Shown in pieces: positions 7,500 through 14,083 of a stretch of DNA of 17,185 nucleotides. Each line of letters opens with the position of its first letter. Position 1 is the first letter of the stretch. The translations under genes and the position numbers were made by a program. The notes under the pieces are model-generated. The model made no database searches and was not told the origin of the DNA. It saw nothing but the letters and a program-made list of their open reading frames with translations. This DNA is from CAYRGG01 sp964423745. Lineage in GTDB: Bacteria; Pseudomonadota; Gammaproteobacteria; Competibacterales; Competibacteraceae. The stretch lies in assembly GCA_964423745.1 (NCBI GenBank), contig CAYRGG010000070.1, forward strand, positions 1 through 17,185. The letters are read 5' to 3'.

Positions 7500-7670
7500 G
7501 CGACGCCTACGACGGCAGGTCTCCTGGCTTGCGGGTCATCACTCAACGCTCAGCCTTCCCAGTTTCCCAGTGGCCTCAAGGGAGCGTGAACTCACCGCTT
7601 ACAGTTGCGGGGGCAGTCAGGGTTTTGCACCCTGTTCCCTTTTGATCCCCTTACGGGGAACCATCACAGT
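7500..7670 (-). ncRNA. Cobalamin riboswitch
   Basis: Read on the minus strand, this element has the ordered conserved blocks of the cobalamin aptamer: GGGAACAGGGTGCAAAACCC, then GACTGCCCCCGCAACTGTAA, then GCGGTGAG, then ACTGGGAAACTGGGAAGG, and finally the B12 box AGCCAGGAGACCTGCC (7514-7529). It binds adenosyl- or methyl-cobalamin and normally switches off uptake genes when B12 is plentiful. It lies just after a plausible promoter and about 240 nt before the btuB-like start. The exact edges are approximate. The bluB gene in this window has no such element. Confidence 0.95.
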
Positions 7671-7677
7671 GATTTAT

Positions 7678-7706
7678 CTTGTAGCGGTTTCTTATGAGTA
7701 ATTCAA
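7678..7706 (-). promoter_or_regulatory. Candidate sigma-70 promoter for the riboswitch and btuB
   Basis: TTGAAT (7701-7706) and TACAAG (7678-7683) are separated by 17 nt on the minus strand, four of six matches each. Transcription would start about 7670, directly at the 5' edge of the riboswitch, which is where a riboswitch promoter should be. Confidence 0.5.
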
Positions 7707-7971
7707 GTGGATTTTTATCCATAGCGCCGTAAAATCTTGCCCACAAGGTGCGAGGATATAAGGCGCAAATTGTTCTATACTTGATCTGTCGGAGTCACGG
7801 GATAACGCGCCGACACCGAAGAAACAGCGCTGGGTTTGTAGGTCCAACACTGGCATTATGCTAGGGAGAAAGGATTTTATTTAGGGATGTAATACCCATG
7901 AAATCTGTGAAATAAGCACAGGGTTGGTTTGGTGGGATCGTGGCGACCTTTGCTTAAACTAGCCAGGGCTG
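7707..7971. other. Intergenic region without recognised features
   Basis: About 265 nt between the btuB promoter and the end of the toxin gene. I see no coding frame and no known RNA. A short CTGTG/CACAG hairpin near 7904 lacks a T-run. A perfect 12-bp palindrome, GCTGCTAGCAGC (7968-7979), overlaps the toxin stop codon and may help end that transcript. Confidence 0.4.
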
Positions 7972-8421
7972 CTAGCAGCTAGGCGTGCTGTAATCGATAA
8001 AATCTACGCTGCCACCGAGGCCCTCGGCCGCTTCCGCCAGTTTAATGTCAGCGGTCGCTAAGATTTTATTTGTGCGTAGTGTCACGGCCATGTGCAACGC
8101 ATCTAAAGTGCGCAGGCCGGTGTTAAAACCGCCAATAAACCGATTGGCGTCCCGATAGTCGTTTATTCCAATCGATAAAATTTCATAATGGCCTGCATCG
8201 CTATGCGATCGAAAAACCCTGATGATTTTCTGTGCATCGTCCGGTGATATTGCCTGCTGCCTGACTTTTTTTGAAAGCGCCGAGATCATTTCCGTCTCGC
8301 TAAGCCAGCTAATTGCGATGCTGTTTTGAGCGGTTAAATAAGCTTGTGCCTTATCTGAACCGCGCTCCGGACAGTAATAGGCGGTCAATAGGCTGGTATC
8401 AGCATAAACAGCCACCATCAC
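7972..8421 (-). CDS. PIN-domain toxin (VapC-like ribonuclease)
   Basis: A 149-residue PIN-domain protein, the toxin of a type II toxin-antitoxin pair, expected to cut specific RNAs with a metal-dependent acidic site. The four acidic positions fit: Asp8 (VYADTS), Glu44 (SETEM), Asp107 (RTLDALH) and Asp125 (ATADIKLA). All key residues are kept, so it should be active. The GTG at 8421 follows the antitoxin stop with no gap; an ATG one codon later is equally likely as the start. This tight coupling is usual for such pairs. It is not related in its visible parts to the vapC remnant at 368-475 beyond the PIN fold (different N-terminal motif). The RNA target is unknown. Confidence 0.87.
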   Translation of the reverse strand: MMVAVYADTSLLTAYYCPERGSDKAQAYLTAQNSIAISWLSETEMISALSKKVRQQAISPDDAQKIIRVFRSHSDAGHYEILSIGINDYRDANRFIGGFNTGLRTLDALHMAVTLRTNKILATADIKLAEAAEGLGGSVDFIDYSTPSC

Positions 8422-8658
8422 CTAGTAACGAGCGCTTTCTCGCTCTTCCAATAAGGTGGCGGTTAACGAATCGCATGGGTTGATAGACGCTCTAAATTCT
8501 GTCAGATCAGGTAAAGGCTGTTTTGCTCTGAGGTTTTGTTCGGCTACCAGACGGACGGACGCTTTGCCACGCCGGGTAACAATTACCGTTTCGCCACACT
8601 CGGCTAGCTTTAATAGCTCGCTAAACCGTCGTCGAGCTTCGCGTGCATTGATTTCCAT
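8422..8658 (-). CDS. Phd/YefM-family antitoxin
   Basis: A 78-residue protein with the typical Phd/YefM N-terminal fold: MEINAREARRRFSELLKLA, then GETVIVTRRGKASVRLV. This half dimerises and binds DNA. The C-terminal part (about 50-78, SLTATLLEERESARY) is the flexible tail that would wrap and silence the PIN toxin encoded next. It is the first gene of a two-gene operon, with the toxin start immediately after its stop. The antitoxin alone or with the toxin probably represses the operon through the palindrome at 8685-8701, which overlaps the likely -10 element. The ribosome-binding site (AGTAGG, about 11 nt upstream) is weak. Confidence 0.88.
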   Translation of the reverse strand: MEINAREARRRFSELLKLAECGETVIVTRRGKASVRLVAEQNLRAKQPLPDLTEFRASINPCDSLTATLLEERESARY

Positions 8659-8684
8659 AATTTTTGCAGCCTACTGTAAAATGA

Positions 8685-8722
8685 GTACACGATAAGTGTA
8701 CGCAAATAATACCCATCGTCAA
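8685..8722 (-). promoter_or_regulatory. Toxin-antitoxin promoter with palindromic operator
   Basis: On the minus strand TTGACG (8717-8722) and TACACT (8695-8700) are 16 nt apart. A perfect inverted repeat, GTACAC-5 nt-GTGTAC (8685-8701), covers the -10 box and the likely start point. This is the layout expected for autorepression by a Phd-type antitoxin complex; the binding itself is inferred. Confidence 0.6.
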
Positions 8723-8742
8723 GGGCAAACTAATGTAATAAT

Positions 8743-9519
8743 CTATTTTTCCACGAAGGCCCGCTCAATCACATAATCGCCGGGTTCTCCCCGATGGGGA
8801 CTGATTTCCAGGCCCCGGGCTTCAAGGAGTTTTTGGGTGTCTTTGAGCATTGCCGCACTACCACAGACCATGGCTCGATCTATCGCCGGATCCAGGGGTG
8901 GTAGTCCGATGTCGCTGAACAGCTTTCCCGAGGCCAGTAAATCGGTCAAGCGTCCCCGATTAGGGTAGGGTTCACGGGTAACGGCCGGGTAATAAATCAG
9001 TTTTTCCCGCACTAAATCCCCAAAGAACCTATTGCTGGGTAAATGTTCCTTAATCATTTGTTGGTAAGCCAATTCACTGACCACCCGTACCCCATGTAAC
9101 AACACAACCTTCTCAAAGCGCTCGTAGGTCTCGGGATCCTGGATGATACTCAAAAACGGCGCGAGTCCTGTGCCGGTGGCGAACATATATAGGTGTTTGC
9201 CCGGTAACAAATCGTCGATAACCAGGGTACCGGTAGGTTTGCGGCTGACTAAAATTTCGTCACCGGGTTTAAGGTGTTGTAGCTTTGAGGTCAGCGCCCC
9301 ACTGGATACTTTAATGCTCAAAAACTCTAGATGCTCCGCGTAATTGGCGCTGGCGATGCTATAAGCGCGCATGAGGGGTTTTTTATTCACCGTCAAACCA
9401 ATCATCACAAATTCACCGTTGCGAAATCGCAAGCCAGGATCTCGGGTAGTGGTAAAGCTGAAGAGGTTTTCGTTCCAGTGATGGACGTCGATGACGTGCT
9501 CAGGTGCAATAGTAGGCAT
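8743..9519 (-). CDS. fpr: Ferredoxin/flavodoxin-NADP+ reductase
   Basis: An FAD enzyme of the plant-type reductase superfamily, bacterial subclass (258 residues, the usual size). It passes electrons between NADPH and ferredoxin or flavodoxin in the cytoplasm and supports iron-sulfur enzymes and oxidative-stress responses. FAD-binding RAYSIAS is at 51-57, the pyridine-nucleotide loop GTGLAPFLSI at 116-125, and the NADP-site VCGSAAM at 218-224. The C-terminus YVIERAFVEK is the hallmark of the subclass whose tail stacks near the flavin. The ATG start has no Shine-Dalgarno; the 14 nt before it are pyrimidine-rich (TATATCTTTTTCTT), a sequence repeated exactly upstream of lon. The gene is divergent from the ABM protein and fur. 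Confidence 0.93.
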   Translation of the reverse strand: MPTIAPEHVIDVHHWNENLFSFTTTRDPGLRFRNGEFVMIGLTVNKKPLMRAYSIASANYAEHLEFLSIKVSSGALTSKLQHLKPGDEILVSRKPTGTLVIDDLLPGKHLYMFATGTGLAPFLSIIQDPETYERFEKVVLLHGVRVVSELAYQQMIKEHLPSNRFFGDLVREKLIYYPAVTREPYPNRGRLTDLLASGKLFSDIGLPPLDPAIDRAMVCGSAAMLKDTQKLLEARGLEISPHRGEPGDYVIERAFVEK

Positions 9520-9668
9520 AAGAAAAAGATATAAGGTGATAAATGATCCAAAAGTTAAAAAAGTTTTGACGTTAGCTAATACGAATAATTTTTGTTTGCA
9601 AATAAAGTCTATGGTTTGGAGAAAAAAATACGCTTTTTGTTCACCAAAAGTGCTAACAATTCGCTATA

Positions 9669-9708
9669 GTATTTGCAATACGGATTGTAATCTTAGGATA
9701 AAGTATCC
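9669..9708. promoter_or_regulatory. Two small inverted repeats upstream of the ABM gene
   Basis: GTATT-tgc-AATAC (9669-9681) and GGATA-aag-TATCC (9696-9708) lie downstream of a -10-like TATAGT (9664-9669) in the divergent fpr/ABM region. They could be operator sites. They do not match the Fur-box consensus well, and I could not find a good -35 partner. Confidence 0.3.
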
Positions 9709-9760
9709 ATCATTGCGGTCCAAGCCATTTTTGGCGCTGCAACAAATAGAGGATGTCATC

Positions 9761-10063
9761 GTGTTTATTGCCATGAATCGCTTTCGTATTGCCTTGGGTT
9801 TTGAAGCAGGTTTCGAGCAGGTATGGCGGGAACGCGAATCCTATCTGGATGAGGTGCCAGGATTTCGGGAATTTCATTTGCTCAAAGGACCCAGTGATGA
9901 CGAATGCACATTATATGCATCCCATAGCATTTGGGAATCCGCTTCTGCTTTTGAGGCGTGGCGAAACTCTGAGCATTTTAGCAAGGCCCATGCTCAAGCC
10001 AAGGCGCCTAAAGGTACTTACCTAGATCACCCGGTGTTCGAAGGTTTTGAGGTGGTGCTTTAG
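9761..10063 (+). CDS. Antibiotic biosynthesis monooxygenase (ABM)-fold protein, possible heme degrader
   Basis: A 100-residue single-domain ferredoxin-like protein of the ABM superfamily. The GTG at 9761 is preceded by AGAGGA at a good distance and gives VFIAMNRFRI, the family's first beta strand. Then come VPGFREFHLLKGP (strand, turn and strand), LYASHSIWES, FEAWRNSEHFSKAHAQA (helix) and HPVFEGFEVVL. Proteins with this pattern are often annotated as heme-degrading monooxygenases of the IsdG/HmoA kind, and the neighbouring fur gene and fpr reductase make an iron or heme role plausible. Substrate residues cannot be verified by eye, so the activity is inferred. An open frame extends further upstream to 9491, but those codons are intergenic in character. 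Start at ATG 9773 is possible. Confidence 0.82.
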   Translation: MFIAMNRFRIALGFEAGFEQVWRERESYLDEVPGFREFHLLKGPSDDECTLYASHSIWESASAFEAWRNSEHFSKAHAQAKAPKGTYLDHPVFEGFEVVL

Positions 10064-10198
10064 CCACATAGATCGGCCTTTTTAAGCTGGGATGCCATCA
10101 CCATAAGATTAGACCACGAACTATCGATTAAAAAAATACAAAAGCGTGCTACCTGCGTATACTAGCGGATAAAGTTCTCTCTTTTCTCCAGTACTGAT

Positions 10199-10639
10199 AT
10201 GCAAAAGCTCATGGATACTCAAGCGTTAAAAGAAGTTGGCTTAAAAGTTACCTTACCCCGCATGAAGATTTTGGATATATTACACGACCATCCCGAGCTT
10301 CATTTAAAGGCAGAAGATATTTATCGGCAATTAATGGATACTGGTGAAGCCATCAGTTTGGCCACCGTGTATCGGGTGCTTACCCAATTTGAAGCCGCTG
10401 GATTAGTAAAAAGGCACAATTTTGAAGGTGGCCAATCGGTTTTTGAACTCAATGAAGGTGATCATCACGACCATATCGTGTGCTTAGATTGTGGCCGCAT
10501 CGAAGAATTTGTCGATGAAACCATTGAAAAACGCCAGCGCTCCATCGCCAAAAAACTGAGCTTTTCCCTGGCTGAGCATAGCCTCATTCTTTATGCGCAC
10601 TGTTCTAATCAAAGTTGTCCTTACCGCACGAAACCCTAA
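10199..10639 (+). CDS. fur: Ferric uptake regulator Fur
   Basis: A 146-residue iron-responsive repressor of cytoplasmic gene control. The winged-helix half contains LKVTLPRMKILDIL (15-28), AEDIYRQL and the recognition helix ISLATVYRVLTQF (52-64). The metal-binding and dimer half has the His-rich GDHHDHIVCLDCG (87-99, with Cys95 and Cys98), and a second pair (Cys135, Cys140) near the C-terminus, so a structural zinc site is likely. All signature residues of Fur rather than Zur or PerR appear kept. The ATG at 10199 is used; an ATG at 10211 (MDTQAL) is equally possible, since neither has a clear ribosome-binding site. A TATACT at 10158-10163 could be the -10 box. No evident Fur box was found for autoregulation. 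Confidence 0.95.
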   Translation: MQKLMDTQALKEVGLKVTLPRMKILDILHDHPELHLKAEDIYRQLMDTGEAISLATVYRVLTQFEAAGLVKRHNFEGGQSVFELNEGDHHDHIVCLDCGRIEEFVDETIEKRQRSIAKKLSFSLAEHSLILYAHCSNQSCPYRTKP

Positions 10640-10657
10640 AATTTTTTTATCAAGGTC

Positions 10658-11215
10658 GTGCTTTACGGCATTCTCCTGGCCGCCGGCATAAGCAGCCGTT
10701 TTGGCGCTGATAAGTTACTCCATCCTTTGCCCCAGGGTGTGCCCATCAGTGTAGCGGCGGCACGTCATCTCTTGCCCGCTGTAGAGCAGGTCATCGCCGT
10801 AGTGAGGCCCGGTGCTGAACATTTAAGACGATTACTGGCAGCCGAGGGTGTCAGGGTAATGACCTGTTTTAATGCCCATCAAGGTATGGGCGCTAGCCTG
10901 GCTTGGGGTGTTAACCAGACGCCCCAAGCCAGCGGTTGGCTGGTAGCCTTGGCGGATATGCCCTTTATTCGGCCCGCTACGGTGCAGCGCGTAAGTGAAG
11001 CATTACAACAGGATGCTTTGCTAGCGGCACCTGTCTACCAAGGGCGGCGTGGCCATCCAGTGGGATTTGCTAAGGCGTTAGGTGAAGAACTGGTTAGTCT
11101 GTCTGGTGATAGGGGCGCCCAACATGTAATACGCGCCCATCAACGACAGTTAGTATCAATCGATACCGATGACAGGGGTGTTCTGCGGGACATCGATACG
11201 CCTGCGGATCTTTAA
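10658..11215 (+). CDS. MobA/MocA-like molybdenum cofactor nucleotidyltransferase
   Basis: A 185-residue NTP-transferase of the MobA-like fold. The nucleotide-binding loop LLAAGISSRFGADKLL (6-21) opens the protein, VALADMPF (96-103) holds the metal-binding Asp100, and GRRGHPVGF (129-137) and DIDTPADL (178-185) close the pattern. This set resembles MocA (CTP:molybdopterin cytidylyltransferase) more than MobA, so the likely product is a cytosine-dinucleotide cofactor for xanthine-oxidase-type enzymes; other uses of this fold exist. No molybdoenzyme is encoded in the window. It begins at GTG, with CAAGG upstream, 18 nt after the fur stop, so it may be transcribed with fur. The hairpin at 11221-11256 ends the unit. 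Confidence 0.78.
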   Translation: MLYGILLAAGISSRFGADKLLHPLPQGVPISVAAARHLLPAVEQVIAVVRPGAEHLRRLLAAEGVRVMTCFNAHQGMGASLAWGVNQTPQASGWLVALADMPFIRPATVQRVSEALQQDALLAAPVYQGRRGHPVGFAKALGEELVSLSGDRGAQHVIRAHQRQLVSIDTDDRGVLRDIDTPADL

Positions 11216-11220
11216 CTCAT

Positions 11221-11256
11221 GGCGGTTCCAGCAACCATCAACCTGCTGGAACCGCC
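11221..11256. terminator. Strong hairpin between the nucleotidyltransferase and lon
   Basis: GGCGGTTCCAGCA pairs perfectly with TGCTGGAACCGCC (13 bp, 10-nt loop) between two convergent stop codons. On the plus strand a T-rich TGTTCCCTCTT follows; on the minus strand the hairpin begins 9 nt after the lon stop. It probably terminates both genes. Confidence 0.75.
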
Positions 11257-11265
11257 TGTTCCCTC

Positions 11266-13686
11266 TTAAGCCAAAGCGCTAGCCGTGGCAAGCCCCGGTA
11301 GCGCTGCTTGCAACGCATCATCCACCGTGTCGAGCCAGATAAAATTCAACTGCTCCCGAGCACTGGCTGGAATCTCCTCCAAATCCTTGCGATTACGGGC
11401 GGGTAACAGCACGGTCTTGATGCCCGCCCGGTGCGCCGCCAAGGCTTTTTCCTTGATACCGCCTACGGGTAGCACTAAGCCCCGTAAACTGATCTCACCG
11501 GTCATGGCCACCGTATGGGCCACCGCTTCGTCCATCAACAGTGACACTAAGGATATAAACATGGCCACCCCAGCGCTGGGGCCGTCTTTTGGGATAGCGC
11601 CGGCGGGTACATGGAGGTGAATATCCCGGTGTTCAAATACGGCGGTGTCGATACCCAACCCTTCAGCACGCCCCTTGACCAGACTGAGGGCCGCTTGGGC
11701 GCTTTCCTTCATCACATCCCCCAACTGTCCGGTTAGGATCAGTCGCCCAGAACCGGGGACGCGACTGGTTTCGATAAATAAAATATCACCCCCCACGGGC
11801 GTCCAAGCCAGTCCGGTGGCGACCCCCGGTATGCCCGCCCGTAACGCCACCTCGCTTTCGAACTTGCGGGGCCCTAAGATAGCGCCCAGATCCTCACTAA
11901 CCACCGCCACACCCTGAGCGGTGCCCTCCGAGATCTGCATGGCGGCCCGCCGCAGCACGGCGCCAATTTCCCGTTCCAAGGTGCGACATCCGGCTTCTCG
12001 GGTATAGTCCCGAACAAGGGTGGAGAGGGCCCCATCGCTAATTGTTGCCTGGTCAGCCGTTAATCCATTCGCCTTGAGTTGTCGTTGCACTAAATAACGC
12101 CGGGCGATCTGCACTTTCTCTTCTTCGCTATACCCCGGTAGCTGAATCACTTCCATACGGTCCCGTAACGGTCCAGGAATGTTGTCCAGCACATTAGCGG
12201 TGCCGATAAACAATACTTTACTCAAATCAAAGGGAACACCTAAATAATTATCCCGAAAAGTGCTGTTTTGTTCCGGGTCCAACACCTCTAACAGGGCCGA
12301 AGCCGGATCTCCGTGGAAACTAGCCCCCAGCTTGTCCATCTCATCCAACATAAACACGGGGTTGCGGGTGCCCGCCTTGTGGATAGACTGAATAATAGTG
12401 CCCGGTAAAGAACCGATATAAGTGCGCCGGTGGCCGCGAATTTCGGCTTCGTCGTGGACACCACCGAGGCTGGCGCGGACGAACTGTAAACCCAAAGCCC
12501 GGGCGATACTTTGTCCCAAAGAGGTTTTACCTACTCCCGGTGGTCCTACAAAACACAGTATGGGGCTGCGTCCTTCGGGATTAAGCTTGCGCACCGCTAA
12601 ATATTCCAAAATACGCTGCTTGATTTTGCTCAGTCCGTAGTGGTCTTGATCTAAAATGTCCCGCGCCTTGGCGATGTCGATGCTTTCTTCGTCCAATTTT
12701 GCCCAGGGCAATGCGGTGAGCCAATCCAAATAACTGCGTACCATGGCATGTTCCCCAGCAGCCTCGGGCATACGGCGCAGCCGCGCCAGTTCTTTGCGGG
12801 CCTGCTGTTCCACCTCGGTGGGCATCTGGGCATCTTGAATGGCTTGGTCCACCTGTTCTAGATCGTCCTCAGCGACGTCTTCACCCAATTCTTTCTGAAT
12901 GGTTTTGAGCTGTTCCCGTAACATAAACTCCCGTTGCCGGTCGTCCATGGACTGCTTGGTTTGCTGATCGATCTGCTTGGTCAGCTTTAACACTTCGATG
13001 CGGTGGTTTAATGCCGCGACCACCTTGTCAAGCCGTTCCCGCACGTCGAAGGTTTCTAACAATGCCTGTTTCTCGGTGGCTTTGAGATCGATAAAACCGG
13101 CGATGACATCGGCTAAGGTGCTCGCCTCGCTGCTACTTTGAATGGCGTTGATGAGTTCCGCAGGCGCTTGCGGCAGCAAGCGTAGGGCTTCGATGGCCTG
13201 CTGCTGCAGGTAGTAAAGCCGTGCCTGGATTTCTTTATCTTCGCTGGTGGACTCGCGAATGGTCTCGATACGGGCTACCAAAAAGGGAAATCCGGTGATG
13301 AAATCCACGGCCCGAAAGCGTTGTTCCCCTTGGCAGATGATATGTCGGCTACCGTCTTGACTTTTAGCATAGTGCAAGACATTGGCGATGGTGCCGATGC
13401 GGTATAAATCAGCCGGTCCGGGGTTTTCTTGGTCAGCCTCCCGCTGTAGCAATAAACCCAGCTTTCGGTTGCTGCGGGCCGCCTCTTGGATGGCGGCTAA
13501 GGATCCCTCACGGCCCACCGATACCGAGATAATGCTACCTGGAAACAACACCACATTGCGTACCGGTACGATAATCAGCACATCTTCGGCTAGGGAGGAT
13601 TCTGAACGGGCTCCCTGGGCGGTGGCTGCCGAAGAAAGGTCTTGCGAAGTTCCTGGGTTTAGCTGGAAGTGATCTAAGTTAGTCAT
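11266..13686 (-). CDS. lon: ATP-dependent protease La (Lon)
   Basis: An 806-residue cytoplasmic AAA+ protease that degrades misfolded and regulatory proteins as a hexamer. The N-terminal LON substrate-binding domain spans about 36-230 (VPVRNVVLFPG). A helical linker follows, then the ATPase with Walker A GPPGVGKT (381-388) and Walker B VFMLDEMDK (444-452). The protease domain holds the catalytic Ser704 in KDGPSAGVAMF and Lys747 in GGIKEKA, the Ser-Lys dyad of the LonA class. Length and order match full LonA; nothing is missing. The first 35 or so residues are a Ser/Ala-rich extension. A ribosome-binding site, AGGTGA, lies 7 nt before the ATG, and a sigma-32-type promoter lies about 130-160 nt upstream, in line with lon being a heat-shock gene. 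Confidence 0.97.
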   Translation of the reverse strand: MTNLDHFQLNPGTSQDLSSAATAQGARSESSLAEDVLIIVPVRNVVLFPGSIISVSVGREGSLAAIQEAARSNRKLGLLLQREADQENPGPADLYRIGTIANVLHYAKSQDGSRHIICQGEQRFRAVDFITGFPFLVARIETIRESTSEDKEIQARLYYLQQQAIEALRLLPQAPAELINAIQSSSEASTLADVIAGFIDLKATEKQALLETFDVRERLDKVVAALNHRIEVLKLTKQIDQQTKQSMDDRQREFMLREQLKTIQKELGEDVAEDDLEQVDQAIQDAQMPTEVEQQARKELARLRRMPEAAGEHAMVRSYLDWLTALPWAKLDEESIDIAKARDILDQDHYGLSKIKQRILEYLAVRKLNPEGRSPILCFVGPPGVGKTSLGQSIARALGLQFVRASLGGVHDEAEIRGHRRTYIGSLPGTIIQSIHKAGTRNPVFMLDEMDKLGASFHGDPASALLEVLDPEQNSTFRDNYLGVPFDLSKVLFIGTANVLDNIPGPLRDRMEVIQLPGYSEEEKVQIARRYLVQRQLKANGLTADQATISDGALSTLVRDYTREAGCRTLEREIGAVLRRAAMQISEGTAQGVAVVSEDLGAILGPRKFESEVALRAGIPGVATGLAWTPVGGDILFIETSRVPGSGRLILTGQLGDVMKESAQAALSLVKGRAEGLGIDTAVFEHRDIHLHVPAGAIPKDGPSAGVAMFISLVSLLMDEAVAHTVAMTGEISLRGLVLPVGGIKEKALAAHRAGIKTVLLPARNRKDLEEIPASAREQLNFIWLDTVDDALQAALPGLATASALA

Positions 13687-13796
13687 AAAGTAATCACCTG
13701 ACCTATAGGTTGCCGCATTATCCGACCCGCTCTAGACCACCCATTCCCACATTTATGGGAATTAGGCTGAAAGTTAAGGATCGGGATGCTAGCCAT
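13682..13796 (-). CDS. Possible upstream small ORF overlapping the lon start
   Basis: On the minus strand an ATG at 13796 opens a short frame of about 36-37 codons (MASIPILNFQPNSHK...) whose TGA overlaps the lon ATG as ATGA, an arrangement seen in translationally coupled genes. There is no Shine-Dalgarno in front; the 14 nt upstream are TATATCTTTTTCTT, the same as before the fpr start. The likely heat-shock transcript would begin only about 15 nt upstream. The peptide has no recognisable domain. It may be chance or a leader peptide affecting lon translation. Confidence 0.25.
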
Positions 13797-13815
13797 AAGA
13801 AAAAGATATAGTTCG

Positions 13816-13844
13816 GTTATGGGGGTGACTTAGGGTTTTTCAAC
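13816..13844 (-). promoter_or_regulatory. Sigma-32 (heat-shock) promoter of lon
   Basis: On the minus strand GTTGAAA (13838-13844) and CCCCATAAC (13816-13824) are separated by 13 nt. The sigma-32 consensus is CTTGAAA, 13-17 nt, CCCCATNT, so the match is nearly complete. Transcription would start about 13810, leaving a lon leader of roughly 125 nt. Confidence 0.75.
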
Positions 13845-13918
13845 CGTTCCATGGGATTTACCGATTATGGGTAATGGGTTTGGTCATAAAAGATGACCGA
13901 TATGAGTATTACTAACAA

Positions 13919-13933
13919 TGTCAACTTTTGACA
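13919..13933 (+). promoter_or_regulatory. Palindrome TGTCAA-CTT-TTGACA, candidate activator site
   Basis: A perfect 6-bp inverted repeat with a 3-nt spacer, centred about 119 nt before the start point predicted from the sigma-54 promoter. This is the usual distance for an enhancer-binding-protein site. The motif is not one I can tie to a particular activator. Confidence 0.45.
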
Positions 13934-13980
13934 AAAATCGTACCTATAGTTGATTCAAAAAGGCTCGTTTGCAGTCATGA

Positions 13981-13997
13981 ACTGACAAGGGGTCAGT
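13981..13997 (+). promoter_or_regulatory. Palindrome ACTGAC-AAGGG-GTCAGT
   Basis: A perfect 6-bp inverted repeat with a 5-nt spacer, 20 nt upstream of the -24 element. It could be a second activator or repressor site for the receptor gene. It shares a core TGAC/GTCA with the palindrome at 13919, with the half-sites in the opposite orientation. Confidence 0.4.
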
Positions 13998-14017
13998 ATC
14001 AGACGGCTAAATAAGGT

Positions 14018-14034
14018 TTGGCACACTAGTTGCT
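14018..14034 (+). promoter_or_regulatory. Sigma-54 promoter of the Cache-HAMP gene
   Basis: TTGGCACACTAGTTGCT fits the -24/-12 consensus TGGCAC-N5-TTGCT without mismatch, and the invariant GG (14020-14021) and GC (14032-14033) are exactly 10 nt apart. Transcription would start about 14045, 39 nt before the GTG. Expression should therefore require RpoN and an ATP-driven activator. Confidence 0.8.
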
Positions 14035-14083
14035 AAGACACAGTGGTTACAAATTTTTTTAGACACTGACAAAGGAACTAGTC

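Noticed and set aside
7289..7546. 85-codon minus-strand frame over the B12 box and leader
   Set aside because: It overlaps the riboswitch aptamer, has no ribosome-binding site and resembles no protein; it is noted only in the leader finding.
9660..9710. Fur box upstream of the ABM gene
   Set aside because: The palindromes do not match GATAATGATAATCATTATC well enough to claim.
9491..9760. Upstream extension of the ABM protein to 190 residues
   Set aside because: The added part is AT-rich, overlaps the fpr start and promoter region, and the conserved domain starts at the GTG at 9761, which has a good ribosome-binding site.
13919..13949. TTGACA and TATAGT upstream of the Cache-HAMP gene as a sigma-70 promoter
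   Set aside because: The spacing is 11 nt, too short, and a much better sigma-54 promoter lies downstream; TTGACA is half of the palindrome.
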